Of a DNA stretch of 64,000 nt, positions 11,541 to 23,309 are shown piece after piece; the stretch's first letter is position 1, and the number at the start of each line of letters is the position of its first letter. The stretch is from NCBI GenBank assembly GCA_007922225.1, contig ML679970.1, forward strand, positions 44,607,157 to 44,671,156. The letters are read 5' to 3'. Origin of the DNA: Emydura subglobosa. Taxonomy: Eukaryota; Chordata; Testudines; Chelidae. The position numbers and the translations under genes are program-made. The notes beneath the pieces are model-generated. The model was not told the origin of the DNA. It saw nothing but the letters and a program-made list of their open reading frames with translations, and ran no database searches.

Positions 11541-11942
11541 TAAATGCTTTGTGTTTTGTTATTTTCCCCTTTTTTATCTATTTGTTTACCCTAGAAAAGC
11601 AACTGATCTGAAAAATCTGGATCCAAACACCTTTGAGACTTGAGAAGTGTTTGAAAGCTGCATCCACATTTCTCAACTGCTTACTAAATGCTGATCTAAA
11701 ATCTGGAACGCAGATTTAATTCCCTGGTTTTGTGTGTGTGTGAGGGGAGGTCATATCTCCCTTCACTGACTAGCCCTAGTGACTAAACGCCCTGCTGTTG
11801 TCCAAAGGGGTTAAGGTAGGATTTTTCAGGAACACTCAATGTTTCAGTCAATTGAATTTTATGGGCAGATTTAGGCCAACAGCAAGCACTTTCAAAAGTA
11901 TGCTTTCAGTTAAAATTGCAGGGCTTTGTGCTCTGTGGTGGT

Positions 11943-12057
11943 AGGGTGCCAGATGTCCTGATTTTATAGGGACAGTCCCGATTTTCAGGACTTTTTCTTA
12001 TATTGGTGCCTATTACCCCAACTCCTGTTCTGATTTTTCATACTTGCTATCTGGTCA
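11943..12057. mobile_element. Short terminal-inverted-repeat element (MITE), copy 2
   Basis: Begins 'agggtgccagatgtcctgattttatagggaca' and ends 'ttgctatctggtca'. It is the inverted counterpart of 8483-8606, and the two confirm each other as one family. It abuts the Penelope-like element. Confidence 0.6.
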
Positions 12058-12082
12058 GTGATTTTCAAAATAGCCTAAGAGA

Positions 12083-12397
12083 ATGAGGTGCCCAGTTCTC
12101 GCTCAAGCTGTGGGAGGCAGATGTATTCTTGCTTACAGACAGCCCCCCAACCTGAAGCAAATACTCACCAGCAACCGTACACCATACAACAAGAACACTG
12201 ACCCAGGAACCTATCCCTGCAGCAAACCACGTTGCCAGCTCTGCCCCCACATCGACTCTAGTGACAGCATCACAGGCCCTAACCACATCATCCACACCAT
12301 AAGGAGCTCATTCACCTGTACATCCACTAATGTAATATATGCCATCATGTGCCAGCAATGCCCCTCTTCCAGGTACATAGGCCAAACCAGACTATCA
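12083..12397 (+). pseudogene. Penelope-like element, GIY-YIG endonuclease region
   Basis: The 108-residue frame starting at 12083 shows the C-terminal part of a Penelope-like retroelement ORF. It has RQPPNLKQ, then a Cys-rich linker (Cys46, Cys51, Cys54, His56 in a C-x4-C-x2-C-x-H pattern), then the GIY-YIG nuclease core: VIYAIMC (84-90) and RYIGQT (97-102). These elements use this single-strand nuclease to prime reverse transcription, and typically end up 5'-truncated, as here; the RT part is missing. A CR1 LINE interrupts the nuclease right after the YIGQT motif, and the remainder continues after 12837. Confidence 0.75.
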
Positions 12398-12836
12398 CAA
12401 CAGAAATGATTAGGGGGCTGGAGCACAGGACTTATGAGAAGAGGCTAAGGAAACTGTGCTTGTTTAGTTTGCAAAAGAGAAGAATGAGGGGGGATTTGAT
12501 AGCAGCCTTCAACTACCTGAAAGGGGGTTCCAGGGAGGATGGAGCTAGGCTGTTCTCAGTGGTGGCAGATGACAGAACAAGGAGCAACGGTCTCAAGTTG
12601 CAGGGTGGGAGGTCTAGGTTGGACATTAGGAAAACGTTTTTTACTAGGAGGGTGGTGAAGCACTGGAATGGGTTACCTAGGGAGGTGGTGGAATCTCCAT
12701 CCTTAGAAGTTTTTAAGCTGAGGCTTGACAAAGCCCTGGTTGGGATGATATAGCTGAGGTTAGTCCTGCTTTGAGCAGGGGGTTGGACTAGATGACCTCT
12801 GAGGTCCCTTCCAACTCTAATATTCTATGACTCTAT
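12398..12836 (+). mobile_element. CR1 LINE 3' end inserted in Penelope-like element
   Basis: A 5'-truncated CR1 copy with the last part of ORF2 ([13 protein letters not shown]..., [34 protein letters not shown]) and the standard 3' tail ending in ATTCTATGACTCTATA. It is very similar to the copy ending at 19160, so it belongs to a fairly young subfamily. Penelope coding sequence is seen on both sides, so CR1 is the later arrival. Confidence 0.9.
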
Positions 12837-13065
12837 ACATAAGAATAAATGGACACAAATCAGACATAAACAAATAGAAACATCCATAAACCAGTCAGAG
12901 AACACTTCAGTCTCCCAGTAAATGACTTGAAAGTATCCATACTTTTACAAAAAAACTTCAAAAACAGACTTCAAAGAGAAACTGCTGAGCTTGAACTGAT
13001 CTGCAAACTTGACACAATCAAACTGGGTTTAAACAGGGACTTGGAATGGCTATCTGTAGTATGGT
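12837..13065 (+). pseudogene. Penelope-like element, C-terminal remainder
   Basis: Directly after the CR1, the text continues with the conserved end of a Penelope ORF: RINGHKSDIN near 12845-12875, then EHFSLP-like sequence, then LQKNFKNRLQRETAELE and LICKLDTIKLGLNRDLEWLS ending near 13060. It joins logically to the nuclease part that ends before 12398. The frame differs across the insertion, so it would not be translated as one product. Confidence 0.7.
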
Positions 13066-13261
13066 TGGCCGTCCCTCCCCGTCAGTTTTGGAGGGAGGCC
13101 ACACCTCCTCACTACCCTGCTTCGGCAGGTGTAGTCCCAGATCAGGGCTGGGGGAACAGTTGAACTAGCCAATTTGCTTCACTGAAAAGTTGGAAACAGT
13201 TTGTTTCCGATCAACACTCCTCCAACCCCAAATTTCTTTTTTCAAATTTTTGGTTCAGCCT

Positions 13262-13870
13262 GTGATCGAGTGTTCACCCCACACCAGCCTGGTAGGGGTT
13301 AAGATGCACAGATAGGGCCAATGAACCATATAGGACGCACCTAGTAAAGAGTCTGCCTTGACTGAAAATGATCAATGGTGGATAAAGCCCAGGTGAGGGA
13401 GAAGCTGGCTGGGGAATAAAACCAGGAAGTTTGCAGCAGAAAGGAGCTGCAGCGTGGAAGTCAGTAGTCACTCTCTGGGCTTGGAGAGGGAAAAGGAGGA
13501 AATCCAAGTGGAGAGAGAAGTCCTGGGATACTGGCCCTGTGGGAAGAGTTTATCCAGAAGGGTGAGAAGACAGCCTGTGGCAGGCAGAGTAGGAAGGATC
13601 CCAAAGAAAGAGCAGCAAGGTTAGGGACTGTACAGAGCTTGGCTGCTGACTGCCAGGTGCCTGGGCCGGAACCTGGAATAGAGGGCAGGACCAGGTTTCC
13701 CTACCAGACACTGGGCAGAGGATTGTGGGAGATGCCAACCAGATAGCTGGTCAGAAGGGAGTTTGATATCTTGGAAGGGGGGACTCTACAGTGACCTTGC
13801 CGGATGGCTCAGTAATGAAGAAAGACAGCACCCTGATTCAGAGAGAGAGAGAGGGGGCCGCGGGATGTGT
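13262..13870. other. Possible LTR-retroelement fragment
   Basis: A purine-rich, GC-moderate block with 'aataaaaccaggaagtttgcagcagaaaggagctgcagcg' and a closing GA-dinucleotide run (about 13840-13855). Its composition and wording resemble LTR/leader sequences of reptilian LTR retroelements. No coding domain is visible and no second copy lies in the window. Confidence 0.25.
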
Positions 13871-14100
13871 GAATGATTGAAGTTGGTGCCAGTCTAGACC
13901 AGAGCTGATTCCCCAGACACAGCCACAAGTTTTTATTTCCCTTCCCCTTCTTCTCCTTCCCTTCACATCTTCCTTCACCTCCTCCTCTTCCCTGTCACCC
14001 CTTTATTTCTATTAGTGCTTCCTTTTTTCTTCTTCCTTTCCTTCCTTTCTGTAGCTCCCTCCAACTTCTCCCACTTCACCATCTTTCTTCCCCTTATCTC

Positions 14101-14105
14101 CACAG
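14101..14105 (+). promoter_or_regulatory. Candidate 3' splice site of OR pseudogene
   Basis: CACAG preceded by about 150 bases of CT-rich sequence (13925-14100). It fits the acceptor of an OR coding exon. Confidence 0.5.
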
Positions 14106-14123
14106 CTCTGAGAGGATAAGGAT

Positions 14124-15137
14124 ATGGAAGCAAACAATCGTAGCGTGTTAACGGCCTTCATCATCCTGGGCTTCTCCAGCACACCACATCTCCAGGCCTT
14201 GTTCTTCATCTTGATCCTGGCTACCTACTTCCTGACAGTGGCTGCCAATCTGATCATTATCTCAGAGATCAAGGCCAGCCAGCACCTCCACCGCCCCATC
14301 TACTATTTCCTGGGCAGCTTTTCCTTTCTAGAGCTCTAGTAAACCACCTCCACAGTGCCCAAGATGCTGGACAGCTTAGTGGGAGGCAGGAGCACCCTAT
14401 CTGAGGCCAGATGCATAGCCCAGCTCTACCTCTTTTTTGTCCGCAGCTCCACCGAGTGTTTCCTCCTGGCTACCATGGCCTATGACTACTACCTCGCCAT
14501 CTGTCACCCACTGCGCTGCCCAGCCACCATGAAATGGTGGGTCTGTGCCCAGCTGGTAGGGGTAGCCTGGGTGGGTGGCTTCCTGGCCCCCTTGCTGTCC
14601 ATTGTCCTCATCTCCTGCCTCTTGTTCTGTGGGCCTGCAGAGATCCATCACTTCTTCTGCTATGCAGGGCCCTTGCTGATGCGGTCCTGTGGCAATGTTT
14701 CCCTCAGCTCCACCTTGGTCTCAGTGCTGGCCTCCTCTGACATTCTCAACACCTGCCTGCTGACCATGGTCTCCTATGGCCACATCATTGCCACTATCTT
14801 GCACATCCCCTCGACAACAAGGTGATGCAAGGTGTTCTCCACCTGCGCTTCACACTTAGCCGTGGTAGTGCTCTACTACGGCAGAGTCATCTTCACTTAT
14901 ATCCGGCCCATTCCCCACTCTGCCTCACAGCTGGAGAAAGTCGTATCCTTCTTCTACGCTGTGGTCACTCCGCTCCTCAACCCCATGATCTACAGCCTGA
15001 GGAACAAGGAGGTGAAAGATTCCCTGAGGCATCTGCCTGCTTGTCTGTTTTCCGTTTCCTCCACCACTCTTCCTGCTTTCCCTCATTTCTTTCTTTCTTT
15101 CTTTCTTAGATTCCAAGCCCAGAAGGGAACACTGTGA
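14124..15137 (+). pseudogene. Olfactory receptor pseudogene (three nonsense codons)
   Basis: All seven transmembrane segments of a class II OR can be read in one frame from the ATG at 14124, but three stop codons break it: TAG-TAA in tandem at 14337-14342, after FLEL at the start of TM2/ECL1, and TGA at 14823-14825, before [10 protein letters not shown] of TM6. There is no frameshift. Other hallmarks remain: NRS glycosylation site, [44 protein letters not shown]. The DRY motif reads DYY, with the Arg codon replaced by TAC at 14487-14489. The C-terminus runs on to 15137, longer than usual. General features suggest an OR6/OR11-like group, not certain. A strong polypyrimidine tract and CACAG acceptor end at 14105, 18 bases before the ATG. 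Confidence 0.88.
15098..15112. repeat. (TTTC)n microsatellite
   Basis: TTTC repeats at the 3' end of the OR pseudogene reading frame. Confidence 0.7.
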
Positions 15138-15335
15138 TCATCTAGTCTCACTTCCTGTATATCATAAGCCAGAGAACTGCCCCAAAATAATTCCTAGAGC
15201 AGATATTTTAGAAAAAAAGCATCCAAGCTGGATTTAAAAATTGCCCATGATGGAGAATCCATGACAGCCCTTGGTAAATTGTACCAATGGTTAATTACGC
15301 TCACTATTAAAAATCTTGCTCTCTTGCTTTCTTCC
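15113..15335 (-). mobile_element. CR1-like LINE 3' fragment, reverse
   Basis: 'attccaagcccagaagggaacactgtgatcatctagtctcacttcctg' and the following 'ccttggtaaattgtaccaatggttaattac...ctcactattaaaaatcttgc' are the reverse complement of a common CR1/L3 3' region. It overlaps the extended C-terminus of the OR pseudogene. Confidence 0.7.
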
Positions 15336-15339
15336 CTCT

Positions 15340-17510
15340 TGTTCCCCGTACAGAAAACAGAATCACACCATGGCCCCAACCCTGCAAACATTTCAACATG
15401 TGTCTAACTTTACTCATGTGAGTAACCTCTTTACTTTCAGTTATACCTTTCATCTGAGGAATCACTGATCTCTCTCTCTCTTTCTTTCTTCCCCTCCTCC
15501 CATATTTATTTAAAGGTGTTACTATGACTTGCTGGATTTATTTTAACCCAAATGTTAAACATTGTCTCTCATAAATGGTGGTTTTTAGGTAGTTTTTCTG
15601 TTATCATTTAAGTTCTGCGTAGTCATGACGTCAACCCAGCCCCCAAAGAGGCCATGTCCAGAGGTGAAAAGGAAGTTCCTCAGATGGTCGCGTAACTTTG
15701 TGGCACATTCATGATAGTCTAGGAAACTGCTGTTTCTTGTAGTGCTGCACTTCATGGCCACTTAGAACTTCACCACAAGAGGTGGAACAGCACTCAGACT
15801 CCAAAATCAGTTGCCTCTGCAAATTGATTCAAATGACAAGCTTTATTAGCTGATAACAGCATAGGGTGCACAACACACAGACAGCTTCAGGACACTGGAG
15901 ACACACACACTATTATTAGCATTATTACATTTATTATAATAATTAATTTGCCCAATAAAAACACAGTAGAATGGATGGATGTCTTCCTTCCAAAAAAAAA
16001 AAAAGAAAAATCTGTAGCTCAATCACCAGCTGTGGGGTAGTTGTAGGAATTGTTTTGCCTGTATTACACAGGAGTTCTGAGTAGTTGACCTTACTGGTCC
16101 CTTCTGACCTTTAAATCTATGAATCAAGGAGGTTATGATCCATGGCCCTCAGCCATCAAGCATTAAAGCTTGTTCTTTTCAACATCTGCATAGTCCATTT
16201 AACTCCACAGGATTCCTTATGTGTGGAATTTTCAAAATTACCTAAGAGATTTAGCACCATGGCGCCTACTGGTTTTTAGGGGATCTGCAGTAGCATTTTC
16301 AAAAGCTCTGCAGGAAATTTAGGAGCAGAAGTCCCATTTCCAAAAATGATGTATGCACGTAGGAATTTAATTCTTAGCAACAATCGATGGGATTCAGACT
16401 CCTAAATCAGTGGGGCCAGATTTTCAAAGGTAATTAAAGATGCAGATATATGCCTAGTGGGATATTCAGAAGTGCTTAAGTCACTTAGGTCCCTAACTCC
16501 CATTGTTTTCAATAGGAGTTTATTAGGCGCTTTTGAACATTCCAATAGAAATCTCTCTGAAACTTTAGGCACCTATATAACTTTGACAATCTGGTCCTTA
16601 GACACTTTTAAAAATCCCACATGTTTAAAATTATGCTTTGCAAGATAATGGACTAAGGCCCAGATCCTCAGAGATATTTAGGCACCTAACTCTGATTGTT
16701 TTAAATGGAAGATGGGCACCTAAATACACTTGAGTATCTAGGACCAAATACCTTTAAAAACCAGGCCTTAAGTGTCTCTTGTGGGTGAGATAATATCTTT
16801 CGTTGGACCAACTTCTGTTGGTGAAAGAGACAAGCTTTCAAGCTCCACAGAACTGTTCTTTGGGTCTTTAAAGACAAGTAATTTTACTAAAGAGAGCTGT
16901 CCCATTAACTTTGGTGAATACGTTATTCACATTTATGAGCATGTTATGTTTGATTGTGCTAATTAAATAATTAAAAAATAATAATACAGGGATTGTCTCT
17001 TTCTATGCATGTTTCCATTGAAGATTGTGTTTTCCATTTATGCATTTTTTTTTGTATAAAAAAATTGAATATACATATTTATTTATGTATGTTTTGCATA
17101 TTGTGACATATTTCCTAGTGGTATTTTTTCAGATTTTATTTAAAAAGAAAGAATTACACTCTACATTTTCTTTCCACTTACAATTTTAGTTCAGGATGTC
17201 GTGACCCAGGGATCTTTTGATGCCACTTGGGAAAGAATATAGGGGTACACAGAGATTTATGGAAATCCTGGGGACCTTTATGCCTGTGCTTGCTAGTTCT
17301 TGCCCTTTCAGATCCAAGCCACATAAAATAGGCCAATTTCTTCATGTCACGCAGTTTTATTCCCTTCCCCTTCAATTCAAGCTAATGGGATGAGCACTTT
17401 TGTGTGTCTCCTCTTCATGGACATGCAGGGAACAATCAGCAAAGTCCTTGTTTTATGATTATTCACAATAACTTATCAGCAAGTTATAGAAGTATTAGTG
17501 TATTGCTTGA
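15340..17510. other. Intergenic with old interspersed repeats, no gene
   Basis: Contains a CR1-like tail near 16060-16130, several 'taggcacctaa'-type repeat words between 16230 and 16760, and the block 'gtgagataatatctttcgttggaccaacttctgttggtgaaagagacaagctttc' at 16785-16845. The reverse of that block recurs at about 47330-47400 and 54935-55005, so it is an interspersed repeat. 16975-17150 is AT-rich. No coding exon seen. Confidence 0.5.
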
Positions 17511-17514
17511 TCAC

Positions 17515-17660
17515 AGGATGACTATGAGCTGCCAATGTGATGTGGCCATAAAAAAAGCCAATGCGGTCCTAAGATGCATCAGAAGAGGCATTTCCAGTAG
17601 AGATCAGGAGGTGTTAGTACCATTATACAAGGCATTGGTCAGATCTCATCTGGAATAATA
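17515..17660 (+). mobile_element. CR1-type ORF2 fragment
   Basis: The translation includes VAIKKANAVLRCIRRGIS and LVPLYKALVRSHLE, which is conserved text just after the RT domain of CR1-type LINE ORF2 proteins. It is followed immediately by another CR1/L3 3' piece. Confidence 0.75.
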
Positions 17661-17699
17661 ATGTGTCTCCCATGTTTAAGAAAAATATGCCCAATGGCC

Positions 17700-18066
17700 T
17701 GTGAAGTGATGTTAGATGGGGGAGGGTTCTGAGTTACTACAGATAATTCTTTCTGGGTGTCTGGCTGGTGAGTCTTTCCCACATGCTCAAAGTTTAACTG
17801 ACCACCATATTTGGGGTCGGGAAGGAATTTTCCCCCAGGGCATAGGCCCTGGGTTGTTTTTTTTTGCCTTCCTCTGCAGCATGGTGGATTCTGTGTATCT
17901 TGAAGTCTTTAATCATTTTAAATACTTGAGGACTTCAATAACCCAGGTTAGGTTGGAGATCTATTACAGGAGTGCGGGGGTGAAGTTCTGTGGCCTGCCT
18001 TGTGCAGGATGTCATACTAGATGATCATAATGGTCCTTTCTAACCTCACAGTCTATGACTCTGTGA
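17700..18066 (+). mobile_element. CR1/L3 LINE 3' UTR copy
   Basis: Has 'tgggtgtctggctggtgagtcttt', 'ccatatttggggtcgggaaggaattttcccccagggca', 'gccttcctctgcagcatgg' and the terminal 'actagatgatcataatggtcctttctaacctcacagtctatgac', a characteristic reptilian L3/CR1 3' end. 43525-43880 and 51255-51640 are reverse copies of the same family. Confidence 0.75.
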
Positions 18067-18069
18067 GTC

Positions 18070-19160
18070 TAAGTATGGGATGGATAAATGGGCTATAAGA
18101 TGGTTAGCAAATTGTCATTCAGCTCAAAGGGGTTGTGATCAATGGCTCGATGTCTAGTTGGCAGCTAGTAATAAGCGGAGTGCCCCAGGGGTTGGTGCTA
18201 GGACCAGTTCTGTTCAACATCTTCATTAATGATCTGGAGGATGGGGTAGATTGCACCTTCAGGAAGTTTGCAGATGACATTAAGCTGGGGGGGCGGTAGA
18301 TACGATGAAGGGTAGAGATACAATACAGAGTGACCTAGACAAATTGGAGGATTGGGCCAAAAAAACCCTGATGAAGTTCAACAAGGATAACTGCATAGTC
18401 CTTCACTTAGGACAGAAGATTCCCATGTACTGCTACAGACTGGGGACCAACTGGCTAAGCAGCATTTTGGCAGAAAAGGACCTGTGGGTTACAGTGGAGC
18501 AGAAGCTGGATCTGAGTCAACAGTGTGCCCTTGTTGCCAAGAAGGCTAGCAGCATATTTGGCTGCATTAGTAGCAGCATTGCCAGCAGATCGCAGGAAGT
18601 GATTATTCCCCTCTATTTGAAATGACGAGGCCACGTTTGGTGTATTGTGTCCAGTTTTGAGGCCACCACTACAAAAAGGATGTGGAGAAATTGGAGAGAG
18701 TCCAGCAGAGGGCAAGAAAAATTATTAGTGGACTGGAGCACAAGACTTATGAGGAGAGACTGAGGGAACTAGGCTTGTTTAGTCTGCAGAAGAGAAGAGT
18801 GAGGGGGGATTTGATAGCAGCCTTTAACTACCTGAAAGGGGGTTCCAGGGAGGATGGGGCTAGGCTGTTCTCAGTGGTGGCAGATGACAGAACAAGGAGC
18901 AACGGTCTCAAGTTGCAGGGGGGGAGGTCTATATTAGGTCTATATTAGGAAAACGTTTTTCCCTCGGAGGGTGGTGAAGCACTGGAATGGGTTACCTAGG
19001 GAGGTGGTGGAATCTCCATCCTTGGAGGTTTTTAAGACCAGGCTTGACAAAACCCTCGCTGGGATGATTTAGTTGGGGTTGGTCCTGCTTTGAGCAGGGG
19101 GTTGGACTAGATACCTCTGAGGTCCCTTCCAACCCTCATCTTCTGTGATTCTATGAAAAT
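18070..19160 (+). mobile_element. CR1 LINE, 5'-truncated, with RT end
   Basis: Begins inside the RT domain ([21 protein letters not shown] near 18175-18235, then KFADDIKL near 18265-18285 with the active-site FADD). It continues through the ORF2 C-terminus ([31 protein letters not shown]) to the 3' tail ending TTCTATGAAAATG. Frames are broken, for example by a stop near 18623. Near 18929-18952 'gtctatattagg' is tandemly duplicated. It is the longest clear CR1 RT remnant here apart from 49070-50865. Confidence 0.9.
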
Positions 19161-19164
19161 GAAT

Positions 19165-21255
19165 ATCAAAGTTTTGTGCAATGCAGGTGTTGGGAAGTGA
19201 TAGGGTTGCCAGTGGAGATAAGTTTTGTTATTCCATATGCCTGTGTAACTGAAGTGATGCTATGGGCTGTTACCAGTGTACTTTGGTGCAGCTAGATGGG
19301 GTCCAGAACTATCACCTCAGAGTGAACATGTGCCTAGGGGGTGGAAGGCATAAGTTGCTTTTTGATGCAGTGAGAATGCTCAGCTCCATCCCGAGGCTGG
19401 CCTGGCAGGAGGTGCTGTGGGTCAGAACTCAGCAGAAATCCCAGAGCTCTGAGGATGCAGTGCCTGGCCAGCAAGGGCAGCATCAGGACTGTGCAGACAC
19501 AACACGGGAACGCCCTGGGGAGCTGCAGGTCACACCAGGAGGGTGCATTCAGAGAACTGTGTGTGTGTGAACTTCACTAGTGGAGGTCAGAATGGAGGTG
19601 ACTGTCAGCGCTGTCTGTTTGGGGTCGGACGGCAGGGGCAGGGGTTTGTCCCTCATTATTGTGACCTATTGGCAGAGCTGGAGAACAGTCTGGGGCCGGG
19701 AATAACAGGAGTAATTGATGTAAATCAGGACTCAGGCACATCAGCAGCGCTGGGAAGGGAGCCAAGCCTGGGACATCAGCAGAATTGTGGGTCAGGCTGG
19801 AGGGGCATCATCAGATGTAAGTGGGTATGAATCCAGAGATGGAATAATGGACGGGGCTGTGGGTTAGGGGCAGGACAGGACGTGGGCAGAGCTGAGGTGT
19901 GTGAGCAGGAAATCAGAGCCTGTCACAAGGCAGGTTCCCTGGCTCAGCTCTGTCTCAGGCCTGGAATTGCCTTTTGCTCCCTGCCCAGGGATGTGCTGCC
20001 TCTGCTAAGCAAGTGGGAACCTGAGGTTTGTTTACATGTCAGTTTTACTGCAGCCCCTTCTCCCCCTGGCCTTGCCTCCGGAGGTGTGACTCTGATGGAA
20101 TGTGTGAAGGCAGGGATGACCTTTCACAGGGCTGGGAATGAATTGGTTGACCCCTTACATGTCCCCCATCAGGGGAGTATATGACAGGGACAAGCCCAGC
20201 CCCTCCTCTGTCTAATTTGAATCAATGCCTCGGCCTTTCCTTTCTAAACAGCCCGGATGGGACTGCCACTGAGCCCTGCATTTCCAGACAACATTTGCAG
20301 TCTAATGGCCCTCGCGGGACCCATTACAGTGAAGAGCAACTTTGTTTCTGCCGCTGGCCTGGTAATTTCCAGAAAAGTTTGTCAGATCTCCAGGCAACGC
20401 CCAGGTCTCAGCGGGGTTGAAGACTTCTCAGCATCTCATTAAGGCCTATGACATTATAACTCTTTGTGTTTGTTACTGTAAATCTCTACAGTGTCACAGG
20501 GACTAATTGGAGAGATTTCACTTTACTAGCTATGTTGCTAACGGGATGGTTTTAACCAGCACATAATGAAGCAGGGTTTTGTTTCAGTTTTTAAATTATT
20601 TTTCCCTAAGCAAAGCATCAGTGAAATGAACATGTTCCAGATGAAACTGATCAGGGCTCCTCCCCGCTGGGGATCTGTCACTGCAGATCTGTGGTCAGAC
20701 ACATAGAAACAGCTGCATCCTTAAGGTCCAGCACCTCCCACGCTATGGACAGACGGTTGATTGCCGCTTCTCTGCTCAGCCCCCAGGGACAGAGACAGAT
20801 CTTGTTAAAGTTTATCCCCATGTCATGGCTGCAGGTAGCACCGTGTTACATTCACATTGCAATACCTTTATCAGCCCCAATTCCCACTGGCTTTGCCTGT
20901 GAAATCAGCTGCTCACAGAGTGAGAAGGGATGTTCCTTAGTTACCCAAAGTTAGGCATTGAATTTAGCACCTGTGACTGTGACATGTTGCCACTCAGAAC
21001 CCCCTGCCCACTGACGTCCACTTGTCACAGAGATAGGTGTATTCTGATGGATAGCTAAGGGGAGTGCAAACATATTTAGCCAGGTGGACAAAGTGATGTT
21101 TGGATAGATGGACAGTTTGTGAGGCAGATTCACACAGGGACAGGCAGATAGGCAGACCAACGGGTAGCATGGACAAACAGCAGGAGGAGGAAAAAATGGA
21201 CAGACATCCTGATGGACAGAGACAACAAAAAAGACAATGAGGTGCCTGGCCAGAT
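19165..21255. other. Intergenic, no gene seen
   Basis: GC-moderate unique-looking sequence. Open frames of up to about 102 codons (19262-19570, 19882-20184) have no recognisable domain, signal or conserved motif and look like chance. I see no splice-bounded exon that I can defend. Confidence 0.4.
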
Positions 21256-21259
21256 TATT

Positions 21260-21500
21260 ATACAGAAGGAGGGTTTACTAGGAGGATGGTGAAGGATTTA
21301 CTAGGAGGGCGGTGAAGCACTGGAATGGGTTACCTAGGGAGGTGCTGGAATCTCCATCCTTTGGGGTTTTAAGGCACCGGCTTGACCAAGCCCTGGCTGG
21401 GATAATTTAGTTGGGGTTGGTCCTGCTTTGAGCAGGGGGCTGGACTAGATACCTCCTGATGTCCCTTCCAACCCTCACCTTCTATGAGTATGGAGGGATA
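21260..21500 (+). mobile_element. CR1 LINE 3' end with internal duplication
   Basis: The CR1 3' terminus ('gtgaagcactggaatgggttacctagggaggtgctggaatctcc', then 'tttgagcagggggctggactagat'). 'tttactaggagg..ggtgaag' appears twice in tandem at its start (about 21275-21317). Confidence 0.85.
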
Positions 21501-22089
21501 GCTAGATAAAGAGCTGAATAGATCGATCAGTAAGGACATAGGCTCTCTGTCCCCCAGCAGGCAATGCACTTTAAAAGTGCCCCAAGGGGATCATTTCTAT
21601 AGGTCAGAACCCAGAAGTTTGTTCACACTCCGTATCTAGCTTCCCTTGATGTGGCTTCTGAGCCAGCCAGTGGTGTGTTCCACAGGATTGTGGTTTGCAT
21701 GTGCTGCTTGTCCAGCTAGTAACGGACGAATGACCAGGGCTGTGAAATTCAGTCCTGGCTCCTGGGACTCACCAACTTTACTGGCAGAGTTCGGATCTGA
21801 TTTTTTTCCTCATGTCCTGAAGTACAGGAAGTTCGTTTGGGCCCATTGCAGCTACCAATTAAATTGGGAGCACCAAACAATTCACAGGGGCCTGGTTACT
21901 GGCAATGCACAGCTGCTGCCAGCGGTGCAGATGACCCCAGAGATATAACAAGCAAGGGTGCTTGAAACTCTACACTGCAATTCTTCAGTCCCGAAGCCCG
22001 AGACCCATGAGCCAATGTTAGCTGATCCGGGCCAGCCGCGGGTATTTTATTCCTGGGTAAATACATCCTAAAAGTGAGAAGGCCTCTTA

Positions 22090-23309
22090 GGCCTGGTCTA
22101 CACTGGTGGCTTAATTCGAATTAAAGTCCCTTCATTTGAATTAATTACACCCGCATCTACACTTGTGCATTGTTAATTCAAATTCAGGAACCTTTAAAAT
22201 CGAATTAATAAAACCACCTCTGCAAGTGGATTAGTGCCTGAAGCGCATCAGTTAATTCACATTAGTGTGAGTGTGGATGCAATGGGACTTAATTTGAATT
22301 AATTGGTCTCCAGACTGTATCCCATGATGCCCCATTTCAGTACCCTCCCCAAAAGGAGCCCCGGGAAGATTTAAATCTTCATTTCCTGTGGTGAAGAGGT
22401 TTAAAATCCAAGCTGCGATCACCCCCCCACAGACACAACAAGCCCTTTGCAGTTTGTCCCTTTAAGGGTTTGAAAATTTCTCTCCCCATGTGGTGGATGC
22501 GTTTTAACTGCCCAGCAAGCCCTTTGCAGTTTGTCCCTTTAAGATTTGTCCCTTTGAAAGTTTAGCCCTTTAAAGTTTGTCCTTTGAAAGATTTCACCAC
22601 GCACCCCTCTCCCGGAGTGGTGAATGTGTTTTAAATGCCAGCAGGGAGAGGAAATTCTTTGCTACATTGTTTCAGTGGCCAATCATGGAAATTGATACTT
22701 TCTTAAGAGTTTATTCACAGTGCTACATGTGGATACATTATATCATGCTTTCCATCAGTGAAATGGAAACATTTGTATCATTGTATTAATATACTAACTG
22801 ACTCTGTTGTTATTTATCTTACATTCTACAGACACCTGTAGAATCAAAATCAAAGGCAAGCAATATACAGGAGGTGGTGGGGGGAGCATAAAAGGCAAAC
22901 AGCATACAGTTCTAAAGTAATCCAGGATAAGCTGCGATGTATTTGTCATGGTCAAATTGAGAGCATAGTACAGCTGGCTCCATGTGCTGCAGCAATGGTG
23001 ATCGGGGGAGTAAAAAAACCACAGGAAATTCCTTTTCCTGTTTGTTTGGGGGTGGGGGGAAGAGGGTGGGGGAAGCAGCGCTGCATCCTGGGATGATGAC
23101 ACTCATCACAACAGCCTCTATGGTTAGTTGCACTGTGGGATAGCTTCCCACATTGCACTGCTTTCTAATTCGAATTAAGGCTGGCCAGTGTGGACGCAAG
23201 AAACCAGTACAAATACTGTAGTGTGGACAGTCTGCAGCACTTTCTATAAATCACTTTTTGCAATTCGAATTAAGCTAATTCGAATTAGTGCTGCAGTGTA
23301 GATGTAGCC
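22090..23309. mobile_element. PIF/Harbinger-like non-autonomous DNA transposon
   Basis: A 1.2-kb block with inverted ends: 'ctcttaggcctggtctacac' on the left, and 'gtgtagatgtagcctaagag' on the right. Sub-terminal 'ttaattcgaattaa' words recur near both ends (22112-22200 and 23168-23290). No transposase frame is present. Inside, the words 'cctttgcagtttgtccctttaag' and 'gtttgtccttt' are repeated at 22441-22590. The family assignment is by general resemblance of the termini to Harbinger-type elements common in turtles and is not certain. Confidence 0.6.
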
